Positions 22,233 to 32,045 of a DNA stretch of 64,000 bases are shown piece by piece. The stretch is from contig JAOANR010000003.1 of assembly GCA_030278955.1 (NCBI GenBank), forward strand, positions 35,482,054 to 35,546,053. The letters are read 5' to 3'. The notes beneath the pieces are model-generated. The model was not told the DNA's origin. It saw only the letters and a list, made by a program, of their open reading frames with translations, and did no database searches. Source of the stretch: Hygrophila difformis. Taxonomy: Eukaryota; Streptophyta; Magnoliopsida; Lamiales; Acanthaceae. The stretch's first letter is position 1. The number at the start of each line of letters is the position of its first letter. Made by a program: the position numbers and the translations under genes.

Positions 22233-22740
22233 TTGTGCAAGGATGTTGAATTTAATTTTACTGATGATTGTGTTAAGGCGTTTAGTAGGATTAAAGAGGC
22301 AGTGGTGACTGCACCGATTATCCAGCCACCAAACTGGAGCCTTCCATTTGAGATCATGAGCGATGTCAGTGACTTTACAGTAGAAGCAGTGTTGGGTCAA
22401 CGAAATTATGCTAGTCAAGCTTTAAATTCCGCACAACGAAATTATGCTGCCACTGAAAAGGAATTATTATCTATTATGCATGCAAAAAAATTGGACCTTA
22501 CTTGATTGGCTCAAAGACTGTAATTTATACTGACCATGTTGCTATTAAATATTTATTTACAAAGAAAGATGCAAAACCAAGATTAATTTACTGTTGCAGG
22601 AGTTTGACTTGGAGGTTAAAGATAGAAAAGGAGTTCATAACCCTATGGTTGATCATTTATCAAGATTAGAACATGAAGAAGTGGAAGAAAAAGCGATTGA
22701 TGATGCATTTCTTGATGAAAATTATATTTATTAAATACTA
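22233..22740 (+). pseudogene. A2 RNase H remnant (left arm)
   Basis: Open to 22505 with IIQPPNWSLPFEIMSDVSDF, an Asp-containing block of Athila RNase H. Part of the middle is deleted: GQR runs directly into NYASQALNSAQRNYAATEKE. After a frameshift [20 protein letters not shown] is readable, followed by many stops. Non-functional. Confidence 0.8.
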
Positions 22741-22789
22741 GCTTCTGATCCTTAGTTTGATGATTTTAGAAATTATTTTAGCTGTGGAA

Positions 22790-23650
22790 TAATTCATGAT
22801 CATTCAAAATGGCATAGTCAAAAATGGGTAGAAGCTGAGGCTTGTTCTGTCAACGATTTGTAAACAAGTGATTAAATTTTTGAAAACGCAAATCTTTACC
22901 CGTTTTGGTGTACCCAAGGCAATAATTAGCGATAGTGGATCACACTTTGTTAATAGGGTTGTTAATCAATTGTTATCAAGGTTTAATGTTCATCACAGGA
23001 TTACAACACTCTATCACTCCCAAGCTAACGGTTAGGTAGAAGTCACTAATTGCGAGATTAAGAAGATCCCAGAAGCAACTTTAGGGAAATCTAGAAAAGA
23101 ATGGGCTTTCAAGTTAGATAAGCACTGTGGATGTATAGGACAGCCGACAGCGTTTAAAACACCTATAGGTATGACCCCTTTCAAGTTAGTTTATGGTAAA
23201 GCTTGTCACTTACCTTTTGAACTTGAGTTTAAATGTTTAAGTGCTATGAAAAAATTAAACTTTGAAATTAAAGAAGCTCAAGAGAAAAGAAAGATAGATT
23301 TAAATGAGCTAGATGAAATTAGACGTCATGCATATGACAATGCTCTAATTTATAAAGAAATGACAAAGCTTTATCAAGACAGATTAATCCGGCCTAATGT
23401 GTTTGAAGCTGGTCAATTAGTGCTACTTTACAATTCTAGATTTAAGTTGTTTACTGGTAAATTGAAGACTAAATTGAAGACTAAGTGGTCAGGACCGTTC
23501 AGAATTGTTAAGGTGTTGGAAAATGGTACAACTGTGTTGAAGGCTAATGATGAAAGAGAATTTGCTGTAAATGGTCAAAGACTTAAGCATTATTTGGGAA
23601 ACGAAATTAAATTCACCGAACAAATTGATCTTCAGCCTTTGATTATTTAA
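22790..23650 (+). pseudogene. A2 integrase remnant (left arm)
   Basis: The H2C2 region and first part of the core are missing. From about 22830 the core homology [12 protein letters not shown] is readable through frameshifts and stops. The C-terminal part is open at 23171-23650 ([47 protein letters not shown]), typical of Athila integrase C-termini. It is more damaged than the right-arm copy of the same gene. Confidence 0.85.
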
Positions 23651-24129
23651 CTCTGCTTGTATTTGCACTGTTTGAATTTAAATATTATATATGTCTTATT
23701 TATGTAGTGTACTTTTTATTTTATCTGTTGAGTTCTTATCTGTTGCATGCGTTATTTTAAATCTTATTATGTTATGATGTGTTTTTATATTTCTTAGTTG
23801 TGCTTTATTCAATAAAATGTGTTCACCATTCATTTAATTTAATAATCAAATAGTGCTATAGAAACAGGAAAAAGATAAAGAATTGAGTATTTAGTTCAAA
23901 AGTTTTTCTGTGAATGCTGTGTAGTGATAATATAATGCCATTGGAACATGAAAGCTTAAATGAAATAATGATCAGGAGGGCAAAAGCTAAGAAAAAAAAA
24001 TGAAATTGAATTTTTATTGTTGAATAGATGGTTAAATCCAGGAAATCGGAATGAAATGAGTTATTGTGCTAACATGCTGAAATGAATTAATAATGATAAT
24101 GCTTAATAAAATCAAAGGATCACAGATTG

Positions 24130-24671
24130 TCAGGTTTATTCTGCAATAAATGAGCTGTAGAGTATGAACTAGTAAACCGGACTGTTAGCTGAGATAGGAA
24201 GCTCCTGGGTGAAGACCTCCAATTGAAGCAACAAATCATTCCACGCCTCGCGAAATTATTCAAGGTCGTTGTCGTTATGTCATTTGTATTATAAGACATG
24301 GTCATAGTCGTTAGCAAGGTCTAGTAGGCGGCAATACTCAGCAATGCGAACACCCTGATCATTATCTCGCAGTTAATGTGAGCTGTAGAGGCTAACAAGC
24401 TGTCCATACAGTTCTCCGGTAAATTAATTGCCTCGGTGTAATGTTCATCATTATCCAAAAATTTGGGATATTCATCGATTAGCCTGCCTGAGAAGTCGAT
24501 TGCCCTGTTCAATGTCTTTTTCCGTCTTAAGGAAAAACGTTATTGCTAGTTTAACACATGCAGTAAATCATCGAAATCTTTAGCAATTTCTCCTGTTAGG
24601 ATCTCCTCGGTGAGAAAACTTCGCAATTCTGAGACCCAATTTGAGTAAGTGATTCTAATAGGATACGACAT
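24130..24671 (-). pseudogene. Antisense gene remnant in the 3' region of A2
   Basis: On the strand opposite to pol, an ATG at 24669-24671 opens MSYPIRITYSNWVSELRSF and runs about 40 codons. Further protein-like segments in shifted frames follow (RLIDEYPKFLDNDEHYTEAI, ENCMDSLLASTAHINCEI, EAWNDLLLQLEVFTQELPIS). A TATA box (24836-24843, minus strand) lies about 165 bp upstream. The segment is absent from the other arm of the inverted repeat, which keeps only the promoter-like part. No domain recognised. Antisense ORFs between pol and the 3' LTR are known from some plant Ty3/gypsy elements, and this may be another. The coding claim is moderate because of the frameshifts. Confidence 0.45.
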
Positions 24672-24835
24672 AGCTATTGGATTAAAGTGTAGGATTAACG
24701 GGTAATAAGCAAGAAGTTAGAGAATAATAAAAATGGCAAGTAGTAAGAAAAATAAAATAAATTGCAGCAAGATTAACTAAAGAATTAGAATACGTAGATC
24801 AAGTGCTGGGTGAAATAAAGGGAGCTGAGGGAGCT

Positions 24836-24843
24836 ATTTATAC
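24836..24843 (-). promoter_or_regulatory. TATA box antisense to A2 pol (left arm)
   Basis: The minus strand reads TATAAATA in the context GTATAAATAGCTCCCTCAGCTCC. The mirror position in the right arm (25026-25033, plus strand) also keeps TATAAATAGCCCCC. Conservation in both arms supports a real promoter element pointing away from the symmetry centre. Confidence 0.55.
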
Positions 24844-24904
24844 TTATTAATAAGAGCTAATTTAAATAAATAACAATGAGAGAAAGGGTAATCATGGCGT
24901 AAAA

Positions 24905-24975
24905 TTTTCTGAATTTTTAATTCTTTCTGAATTTTTAATTAAGAATTAAAAATTCAGAAAATTTTACACCATTAT
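24905..24975. repeat. Symmetry centre of the A2 inverted repeat
   Basis: AAAATTTTCTGAATTTTTAA is followed by TTAATTAAGAATTAA and TTAAAAATTCAGAAAATTTT, a near-perfect palindrome. Homology then continues outwards on both sides for about 2.6 kb, interrupted by indels. Confidence 0.8.
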
Positions 24976-25025
24976 TACCCTTTCTCCCGGATTGTTACTT
25001 ATTCAAATTAGTTCTCATTAACAAT

Positions 25026-25033
25026 TATAAATA
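25026..25033 (+). promoter_or_regulatory. TATA box antisense to A2 pol (right arm)
   Basis: TATAAATA followed by GCCCCCTCAGCTCAC, the counterpart of 24836-24843. The leader after it is retained for about 100 bp, but the ORF present in the left arm is missing here. Confidence 0.5.
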
Positions 25034-25352
25034 GCCCCCTCAGCTCACTTCATTTAACTATTCACTTGCACTCACTCTCCACTTCTACGCACTCTAATTC
25101 TTTAGTTAATCCTGCGATTCTTTTTCTCAAGCTTTTGCCTTCCAGATCATTATTTCATTTAATCTTTCCTGTTCCAATGGCATTATATATCACTACACAG
25201 CATTCACAGAAAAACTTATGAACTAAATACTCAATTCTTTATCTTTTTCCTGATTCTACAACACTATTAGATTATTAAAGTAAATGAATGGTGAACACAT
25301 TTCATTGAATAAAGCACAACTAATAAATATAAAAACACATCATAACATAATA

Positions 25353-25608
25353 CTTCCTCTGTTTTTATTTAATTGCTACGGACCCACCCAGTGCGCAGTC
25401 CAAAGCACATTTTAAACCATTAATAACTCAAGTTTGATACAAATAAAAATTCTAAAAGTTCGATATTTAAAAACTACAAGACGAGATGAATCTAACAAGA
25501 TCTCAATTGACTACATTTTATATAACTATGATATAACTTTAATTCAAAGTGTGTTTCTGAAAAGTGGCCAAAAGCTCAATGAAGCAAATAAAAGAAAACG
25601 GAGGAAGT
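25353..25608. mobile_element. Stowaway-type MITE in the right arm only
   Basis: 256 bp with termini CTTCCTCTGTTTTTATTTAATTGCT and, inverted, AGCAAATAAAAGAAAACGGAGGAAG, flanked by TA on both sides. The left arm at about 23762-23785 shows the uninterrupted site. No transposase; a mobiliser of the Tc1/mariner type would be needed. Confidence 0.88.
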
Positions 25609-25756
25609 AAGATTTAACATAACACATGCAACTGATAATAACTCAACGGATAAAATAAAAAGTACACCATATAAATAAGACATATATAATATTTAAATTC
25701 AAACAGTGCAAACACAAGCGGGGTTAAATAATCAAATGCTGAAGATCAATTTATTC

Positions 25757-26616
25757 GATGAATTTAATTTCATCTCCCAAATAATGCTTAAGTCTTTGAC
25801 CATTTACAGTAAATTCATTTTCATCATTAGCCTTCAACACAATTGTACCATTTTCCAACACCTTAACAATTCTGAACGGTCCTGACCATTTAGTCTTCAA
25901 TTTACCAGGAAACGCACAACTTAAATCTAGAATAGTAAAGTAGCACTAATTGGCCAACTTCAAACACCTTAGGCCGGATTAATCTGTCTTGATAAAGCTT
26001 TGTCATTTCTTTGTAAATTAGAGCATTGTGATATGCATGACGTCTAATTTCATCTAACTCATTTAAATCTACCTTTATGTTTTCTTGAGCTTCTTTAAAT
26101 TCAAAGTTTAATTTTTTCCATAGCCCTTAAAGATTTAAACTCAAGTTCAAACGGTAAGTGACAAGCTTTACCATAAACTAACTTGAAAGGGGCCATACCT
26201 ACAGGTGTTTTAAATGATGTCTTATACGCCCACAGTACTTCATCTAACTTGAAAGCCCCTTTTTTTCTAGATTTCCCTATAGTTGCTTCTAGAATCTTCT
26301 TAATCTCGCGATTAGTGACTTCTACCTGACCATTAGCTTGGGGGTGATAGGGTGTTGTAATCCTATGATAAACATTAAACCTTGATAGCAATTGATTAAC
26401 AACCCTATTAACAAAGTGTGATCCACCATCGCTAATTATTGCCTTAGGTACACCAAAACGGGTAAAGATTTGTGTTTTCAAAAATTTAATCACTTGTTTA
26501 GAATCGTTGACAGAACAAGCCTCGGCTTCTACCCATTTTGAAACATACTCAACAGCAACCAATATATACAATTTACCATTAGATGGTGGAAATGGACCCA
26601 TAAAATCAATCCCCAC
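25757..26616 (-). pseudogene. A2 integrase core and C-terminus (right arm)
   Basis: The core is open over 171 codons at 26101-26616 with the full catalytic set visible: Asp in [14 protein letters not shown], Asp in [12 protein letters not shown], Glu in [11 protein letters not shown]. It then has [20 protein letters not shown] and, after a frameshift at about 26100, the C-terminal part to a stop near 25757. Compared with the left arm it is longer and less mutated in the core. Integrase inserts the element DNA into chromosomes. This copy is cut off from its own 5' half by 25.7 kb of nested insertions. Confidence 0.9.
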
Positions 26617-26685
26617 AGATCAAACAACTCAACAAGCATAATTCCCTTTAAAGGCATTTATCCCTTTTAGTGATATTACCATCCC

Positions 26686-26868
26686 TTAACAAACATCGCA
26701 TTTTTGCACAAACAATCTAGCATCATGATAAATATCAGGCCAATAAAAACCACCTTCTAGTACCTTATGAGATATCTGATTGGGTCCAACGTGTCCTCCC
26801 CCAAGTACTTCATGACTAGCCTTTAAAACTTTAACAAATTCTTCATCTGAGATGCACCTTATTATCAC
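26686..26868 (-). pseudogene. A2 integrase H2C2 zinc-binding region
   Basis: Contains HEVLGGGHVGPNQISHKVLE, GGFYWPDIYHDA and CDVC, the His/Cys zinc-binding region that precedes the integrase core. A frameshift or stop separates it from the core at about 26617-26685. Confidence 0.85.
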
Positions 26869-27190
26869 TTGATCTGCACAAAGCCTACATAAATAAGGTT
26901 CATCCCAAATATAATATTTAGCATCTATTTTTATCTAAGAAGCATTATGAGTTGTTAATAAAGCTCTTTAAAAGCCTTCTTTCTTGTCTTATTATCCATT
27001 AGAATCAGAGGGGGTTCGAACTCTATGTCTTAAGCATTTAGCTAGCTCTCTTTCTTTTCTCTATAATGTTGGATTCTTCCCTCCCTTTCAAACTATAGGG
27101 TGAGTTCTTCAAACTTTTTATTTTTTGACTATGTCATTTTAAATGATTAGGAATTACTCCACATGCTAAATAATTTACAAAATCAGCAAA

Positions 27191-27530
27191 CTAAGGATCA
27201 AAAGAAGTAGTATTTAATAAATATAAATTTTCATCAGGAGATGCATCATCAATAGCTTTTTCTTCCACTTCATGTTCTAATCTTGATAAATGATCAGCCA
27301 CACGGTTATCAACTCTTTTTCTATCTTTCACCTCCAAGTCAATCTCCTGCAACAGTAACACCCATCGAATTAATCTTGGTTTTGCATATTTCTTTGTAAA
27401 CAAATATTTAATAGCAGCATGGTCAGTATAAATTACAGTCTTTGAGCCAATAAATAATAATTTCTTTTCAGTGGTAGCATAATTTCATTGTGCAGAATTT
27501 AAAGCTTGACTAGTATAATAAATGACATGT
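27191..27530 (-). pseudogene. A2 RNase H, interrupted by an LTR
   Basis: An open part to 27403 reads [20 protein letters not shown] and [19 protein letters not shown]. Upstream, [12 protein letters not shown] and a YYTSQALNSAQ-like segment continue to 27530, where the chromovirus-like LTR begins with TGTAACACCCCGG. Confidence 0.85.
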
Positions 27531-30183
27531 TGTAACACCCCGGATTTGATAACCCAGGCCAGGGTGTTACCGCCACACCTCCCTAGCAAGACACGACTTC
27601 TTCGAGCTTGGTAAAGAGATGCACGGCTATGGTATTGCAGTATTTAAAATATTTAAACAAATAAAAACAGCCCATTGTAACATAACTTGAAAATAATAAT
27701 ATTTAATTTGCAGCGGAAAGTAGTATTTAAATTTATATATAGCAGCGGAATTTAATTTGGGTCAACATGGCCAAAATACGGGTTAAATAGGCCCGTTCAT
27801 GCAAGTCATAATTAAATGCAGAATTAAAAACAGTGTTTTTCCCCAAATGTTCCCATACATGCACATGATCATGCATATTCTTCATACTCTATAAGAAAAA
27901 AAGAAAAATGGTTTTGGTCAGCAAAACGTGCTGAGTAGGTTAACAAATAGCATGATTAAGGGGTTTCAAAGCCATTAATTAAGTTTAAATAAAACAGGCT
28001 AGTAGGCAATATACAATTTAATTTAATTAACTAAATAAATAGCATAATTTAAAACATGAATTCTTACCAATCATACATATAGCATAATTTAAATAAAAAA
28101 AATAAAGAATTTAAATAAAAGTAATAAATAAAAGTCTTTTAATTATCCCCAGTGCTCCAAGATCAGGTATCTCAAGTTTTTCTCGATTGCATTGCAATCT
28201 CTACAGTATTTCAAGTAACCGTTGGCCTCCGCCAAATCCGCCATACCCAGTACCACTCCGAAGCCTCGGGAAACCCATACGGATACTCCCGAGAGTGTAG
28301 ACCCAAAATATCTCGCCGTTTTGGCATAATTCTCATATTTCAACACCATCGTCCAATCAGGCACGATGTGTAAAGCTAGGAGGGCACCCTGCAGAGCACT
28401 CAACCCCTACATAGTTTTCAAGTTGCAAGGGGATATTTCAAAAACGTTTATTTAATAATTTCAAAAGGATTTTCACTTATTGTTTAACAAAAGCCAATTT
28501 CACAATTTCCACAAGTTTAACAAAATATAGCTTTCTCATGTCGTTGTTCGCGCCATACACATTTAAAGATTCATCTCAAGGCCAAAAATTCTGAAATTTG
28601 GACAGTAGCTCGCCAACACAATAACGAACAAGTTCCGTGTTTTAAGTTTTTCAATCCGGATTAAGGAAACAAGTCAAAAATATGAATTTGTACATAAACA
28701 TTACTCTGCCCGAACTCAGAACGTAGCAGGTTTCAAAGATCTGATTTTTAACATACCAAATGAACACCAAACTTGATAAAATTTTACAGGGAGACTCACA
28801 ACACATAGATCTACAAGTTTCATGTTCAACTCAAGTCCTAATTCAGCCTAAATCTAGTGTCAAAATCATCAACAAGTTCGAAATATGAATCTGTAACTAT
28901 TTCAAGATTAGAATTGAAGGCAGGTTTGTCTAGGTCGATTTTTGGGTATCAAATCTTAACGGAAAATTCTGAAATTTTTACAGGAGGTGGATCAGGGTCT
29001 TAGCAACACATTTCATGTTTTGAGTTTTTCCGTTTGAGCATTTTTAATGGTTCGAAAAATTCGTGCAAAGTTCTGTGCCGGTGTGAACAGATTTTTAGTT
29101 AGGGTTTCTTATTAGATCTTATTTGTTTGGTCGTTTTTAACCACCCAAAACCATAGTAACTGTTAACTTACTTGAATTGGATTATCCGGCTCATCTAGTT
29201 TGATGAAGTGGCCTCCTCGTTCACCGTTTGACTTCTAGATCCGTCAAAATCTCCGTTCTTGATCCGGATCGGGTTTTAGAAAGGAAGAAGAGGTTAAGTT
29301 AGATTCGAATGGGAAAGAATGGACAAAACCTTACCAACAACGATGAGAACCTCTGATTTTCGTCCAAATTTTGGTCCTTTACTGCCTTCGTGCCTCCGAT
29401 GACTTGGGAATTAGGGTTTGAAACGTATAGAGAATTTCGAAGACCTTGAAAAGTGACCGGGGTTGAAGGAGAAGGGTATTTATAGATTTAGGAGACTCGT
29501 AGGACGTCCAAGATCTGTCTTGGAGTGTCTTGGGGCGAAAGGTGTGCAACCGACGTCGAAAAATCCGAAATCAGGCGAGAGAATCTCGCACGGGTCGTTC
29601 ATGCCCGCTGGCGCGGTGGCGGTGCGGGAAACGAGACGGACCGCGTGGCCTTGGCCTGGACTTCGGTCCGGGCCGGGTCGTGCGATCCGTCGGGCCTTTT
29701 CTCCTCTCTTTCGGACTTCTATCCTCCTATGTTCTTGGGCTCCGATTTTTGGGCTAATCTTTGGGCTCCAATTTCCTATCTTAATTTTATTTGGATCTTA
29801 ATTAAATTTTGTATTAGGTTTCCTTGGGACCATTTATTTAATTAATTCTCTTTAACTTTAATTTCTTCTTGGATTAAATTCCAATTCTATTTAATCTTTT
29901 AATTAATTATTTATTTATTTATTGTATTTTTTATTTTAAGTTATAAAATTCTCGGGTATTACAGTCTACCCTCCTTAAGAATCAACTTCGTCCTCGAAGT
30001 TGCGTTTCGGCTTTTCTCGAGCTAAGATTTAGGGTCCTTTTGTTTATTTTATTATTTTATGACTGAACTTAGAATTAAAATTTCTAAGCTGCCTACGTAC
30101 CCTGTCAAGGGATCGAGCCATTACGTAGTTCAAAACAATTTGAATTTGTTTGTTTATTTCGGACTAAAATACACGGTGTGACA
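27531..30183 (-). repeat. Chromovirus 3' LTR (extended form)
   Basis: On the minus strand it starts TGTCACACCGTG after a polypurine tract and ends CCGGGGTGTTACA. It shows the same internal organisation as the LTRs at 12199 and 17671: the extension (29964-30183), an internal second tract, then TGTAATACCCGAG at 29963. It has a TATA box on the minus strand (29477-29484) and a GC-rich module around 29605-29650. It is joined to an integrase with chromodomain, which identifies the family as a chromovirus. Confidence 0.85.
29477..29484 (-). promoter_or_regulatory. LTR TATA box
   Basis: The minus strand reads TATAAATA. The same relative position carries TATAAATA in both solo LTRs (44394-44401 minus; 46260-46267 plus), so it is the probable core promoter of this LTR family. 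Confidence 0.7.
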
Positions 30184-30196
30184 TCCTCTCCCCCTT
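30184..30196 (-). other. Polypurine tract of the chromovirus
   Basis: The minus strand reads AAGGGGGAGAGGA directly before TGTCACACC. It is equivalent to tract 1 of the element at 17658. Confidence 0.8.
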
Positions 30197-30206
30197 AAGC
30201 TTACAG

Positions 30207-30680
30207 TTATGTCCCCATAACTGTGGTGGTGTCGGTTTGAAAAAGGGTCGGGTAACGTTCTCTCATGTCCGACTCCAATTCCCATGTTGCTGTTTCGCAT
30301 TCATGGTTCGACCAAAGAACCTTGACCATCTTCACGGTCTTATTTCTCGTTATTCTCTCCTTAACATCAAGAATTCGCACTGAGATTTCCTCATAAGTCA
30401 AATCATCATCGAGTTCAATCACTTCCAGTTGAAGTACATGTGTTGGGTCCGACACATATTTCTTCAGTTGAGAGACATGACATACATTATGAACTCGAGC
30501 CAATTGTGGCGGTAAAGCCAGTCGGTAGGCTAAATTTCCGACTCGTTCTAGAATTTCATAAGGTCCTATGTATTGAGGACTTAACTTCCCTCGTTTGCCA
30601 AAGCGCATCACCCCCTTCATAGGTGATTTCTTTAGCATGACCCTATCTCCCACTTGAAACTCTAGGTCTTGTCGTCTCAC
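30207..30680 (-). pseudogene. Chromovirus integrase C-terminus with chromodomain
   Basis: 157 codons, open to the natural stop. The N-terminal part has GDRVMLKKSPMKGVMRFGKR, LSPQYIGPYEILERVG and RVHNVCHVSQLKKYV, the usual post-core block of chromovirus integrases. The C-terminal VKVLWSNHECETATWELESD is a chromodomain-type sequence, which in this lineage guides integration to heterochromatin. The stop lies about 10-20 bp before the polypurine tract, as expected for a pol end. A stop near 30690 separates it from the core. Confidence 0.88.
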
Positions 30681-30736
30681 ATCAACATAACCCTTTTAAC
30701 GGTCTTGGGCAGCCTTCATTTTTCCTTGAATCACTT

Positions 30737-31155
30737 TTATTTGTTGGGCCATATCTCGACAAGTTGTGGTCCCACTACCACAGTCTTATCGTTTTCTTCC
30801 CAACTCAAAGGGCTTCGGCACCTTCGTCCATACAATGCTTCGAACGGTGCCATGCCAATGCTAGCATGGTAGCTATTGTTGTAGGAAAACTCAATTAAGG
30901 GTAAATGGTTTTCCCAACTTCCCTTAAACTCCAATACACATGCTCTTAGCATGTCTTCTAGGGTTTGGATCGTTCTCTCGGTTTGTCCATCCGTCATCGG
31001 GTGGAATGCAGTGCTCATTTTGATTTGAGTACCGAGAGTTTTTTGTAACTCCGTCCAAAAGTGAGAGACAAATCTACTGTCTCTATCAGAAATATGTCGT
31101 GTGGTATGCCATGTCGTCGTACCACATTATCGATGTAGGCTCGGGCCAACTAAGT
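30737..31155 (-). pseudogene. Chromovirus integrase core, 5' truncated
   Basis: The open part (30737-31018) carries [20 protein letters not shown] with the third catalytic residue (Glu), [21 protein letters not shown] and [12 protein letters not shown], typical of chromovirus (Tekay-like) cores. Homology continues in broken frames to about 31155 ([12 protein letters not shown]) and then ends abruptly, so the rest of pol is missing. Confidence 0.85.
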
Positions 31156-31417
31156 AGTGTAGAGTAAAATGAAATAAAGAAAGACAAATAAATAAAATAA
31201 AATTTAAAAAAAACAATTTCCGAACGCCGCGCGGTGGCCGGGCGGTGCAGATCGATCCCGCGCCGGGACCGTGCGGCCGCGCAGTCCGAAAAAAAGGACT
31301 CGCGCGGGCGCGTCACCCATTCTTCTCCCCACTTCCGTGACTACACCCAAATTTCTTCCAAATTCGGTCCTTGGCTCTCAAATTCTCTTGATTTCGCCTT
31401 CGATTTCTCTTGGCAAG
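31156..31417 (+). promoter_or_regulatory. Promoter/leader of the Transposase_32-type gene
   Basis: After an A-rich stretch, a GC-rich module at about 31222-31290 (GCCGCGCGGTGGCCGGGCGG and CGGCCGCGCAG) resembles the module in the U3 of the LTRs, for example GCCGCACGGTGGCCGTGCGG at about 12774. A CT-rich leader follows to a GTAAG splice-donor-like site at 31418. It is interpreted as an LTR-derived promoter plus untranslated exon. Transcription is not shown. Confidence 0.45.
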
Positions 31418-32044
31418 GTAAGATTGTACTACTATTATTTACCAATTTCAATTCTCATACTTTGGTTTACTTGATTTCTGGACGGATGTAGAAATTAGGG
31501 TTTTGGTGTAGAAATTGGGGATTTGCTAGTTTTGGGCTTGATTTGTGTAAATTAGCAAGTATGTGCGGTAATTGATGTTATTTTTGTTGACTTGATTGAG
31601 TTTATGCCATAATGTGTATATTTTTTTGGCAAGTTCTTGTTGGATTTGAATATTAAGGGGAAATATGAAATTTTCGATTTTTTGTTGGTATGGTGGGCAT
31701 GAAAATGAGTTCATTGTTGTTGTTTGATGCCATATTGTGATGATGAGTTATTGCTTGAGCAATTGTTTCAATTTGTGGACAATTTTCATGTATTTTTAAG
31801 TAAAATTTGAACTTGGTTTATTGCGCACATAACGTGTTCGACGAAATGCCACAAAGGGTTTTGGAATTTGTCTGGATATATTCTTTGTTTGGATTACCTT
31901 CCGGTTTGTGTTAACAAGCGATTGGGTTTGATGTTCTCATGGATTACTCATGTTGGACGTTTATATTGATGGTTTTCTGTGTATTTCTGCGCGATGACTA
32001 GTGTGAGGAATTTAGCTTTATAATGTTTATTGGGCATTTTGCAG
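31418..32044 (+). other. Candidate intron
   Basis: The donor CAAG/GTAAGATT at 31418 and acceptor TTTTGCAG at 32037-32044 fit the plant consensus. The 627-bp interior is T-rich and without long ORFs, and the ATG of the downstream gene lies 2 bp after the acceptor. This is an inference from sequence alone; RNA reads spanning 31417/32045 would confirm it. Confidence 0.5.
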
Positions 32045-32045
32045 G

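Larger units (their letters stand above)
22211..24943 (+). mobile_element. Athila A2 fragment, left arm of large inverted repeat
   Basis: Truncated plus-strand copy of a second Athila-type family, from the RNase H start through integrase and the 3' non-coding region to the symmetry centre near 24940. The same sequence occurs in inverse orientation at 24944-27530. The left edge at about 22211 (GTTTAAACTATTGTGCAAG) corresponds to the sequence at 53257-53280 on the other strand, in the RT/RNase H linker. There is no LTR at the outer or inner end. Confidence 0.8.
24944..27530 (-). mobile_element. Athila A2 3' part, right arm of inverted repeat
   Basis: Minus-strand copy carrying RNase H (to 27530), integrase and the 3' region. 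At 27530 it is interrupted by a chromovirus-like LTR. The rest of this element, namely the RT to gag region, PBS and LTR, continues at 53234-58764 on the same strand. About 150 bp around the RNase H start is missing between the two parts. Confidence 0.8.
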
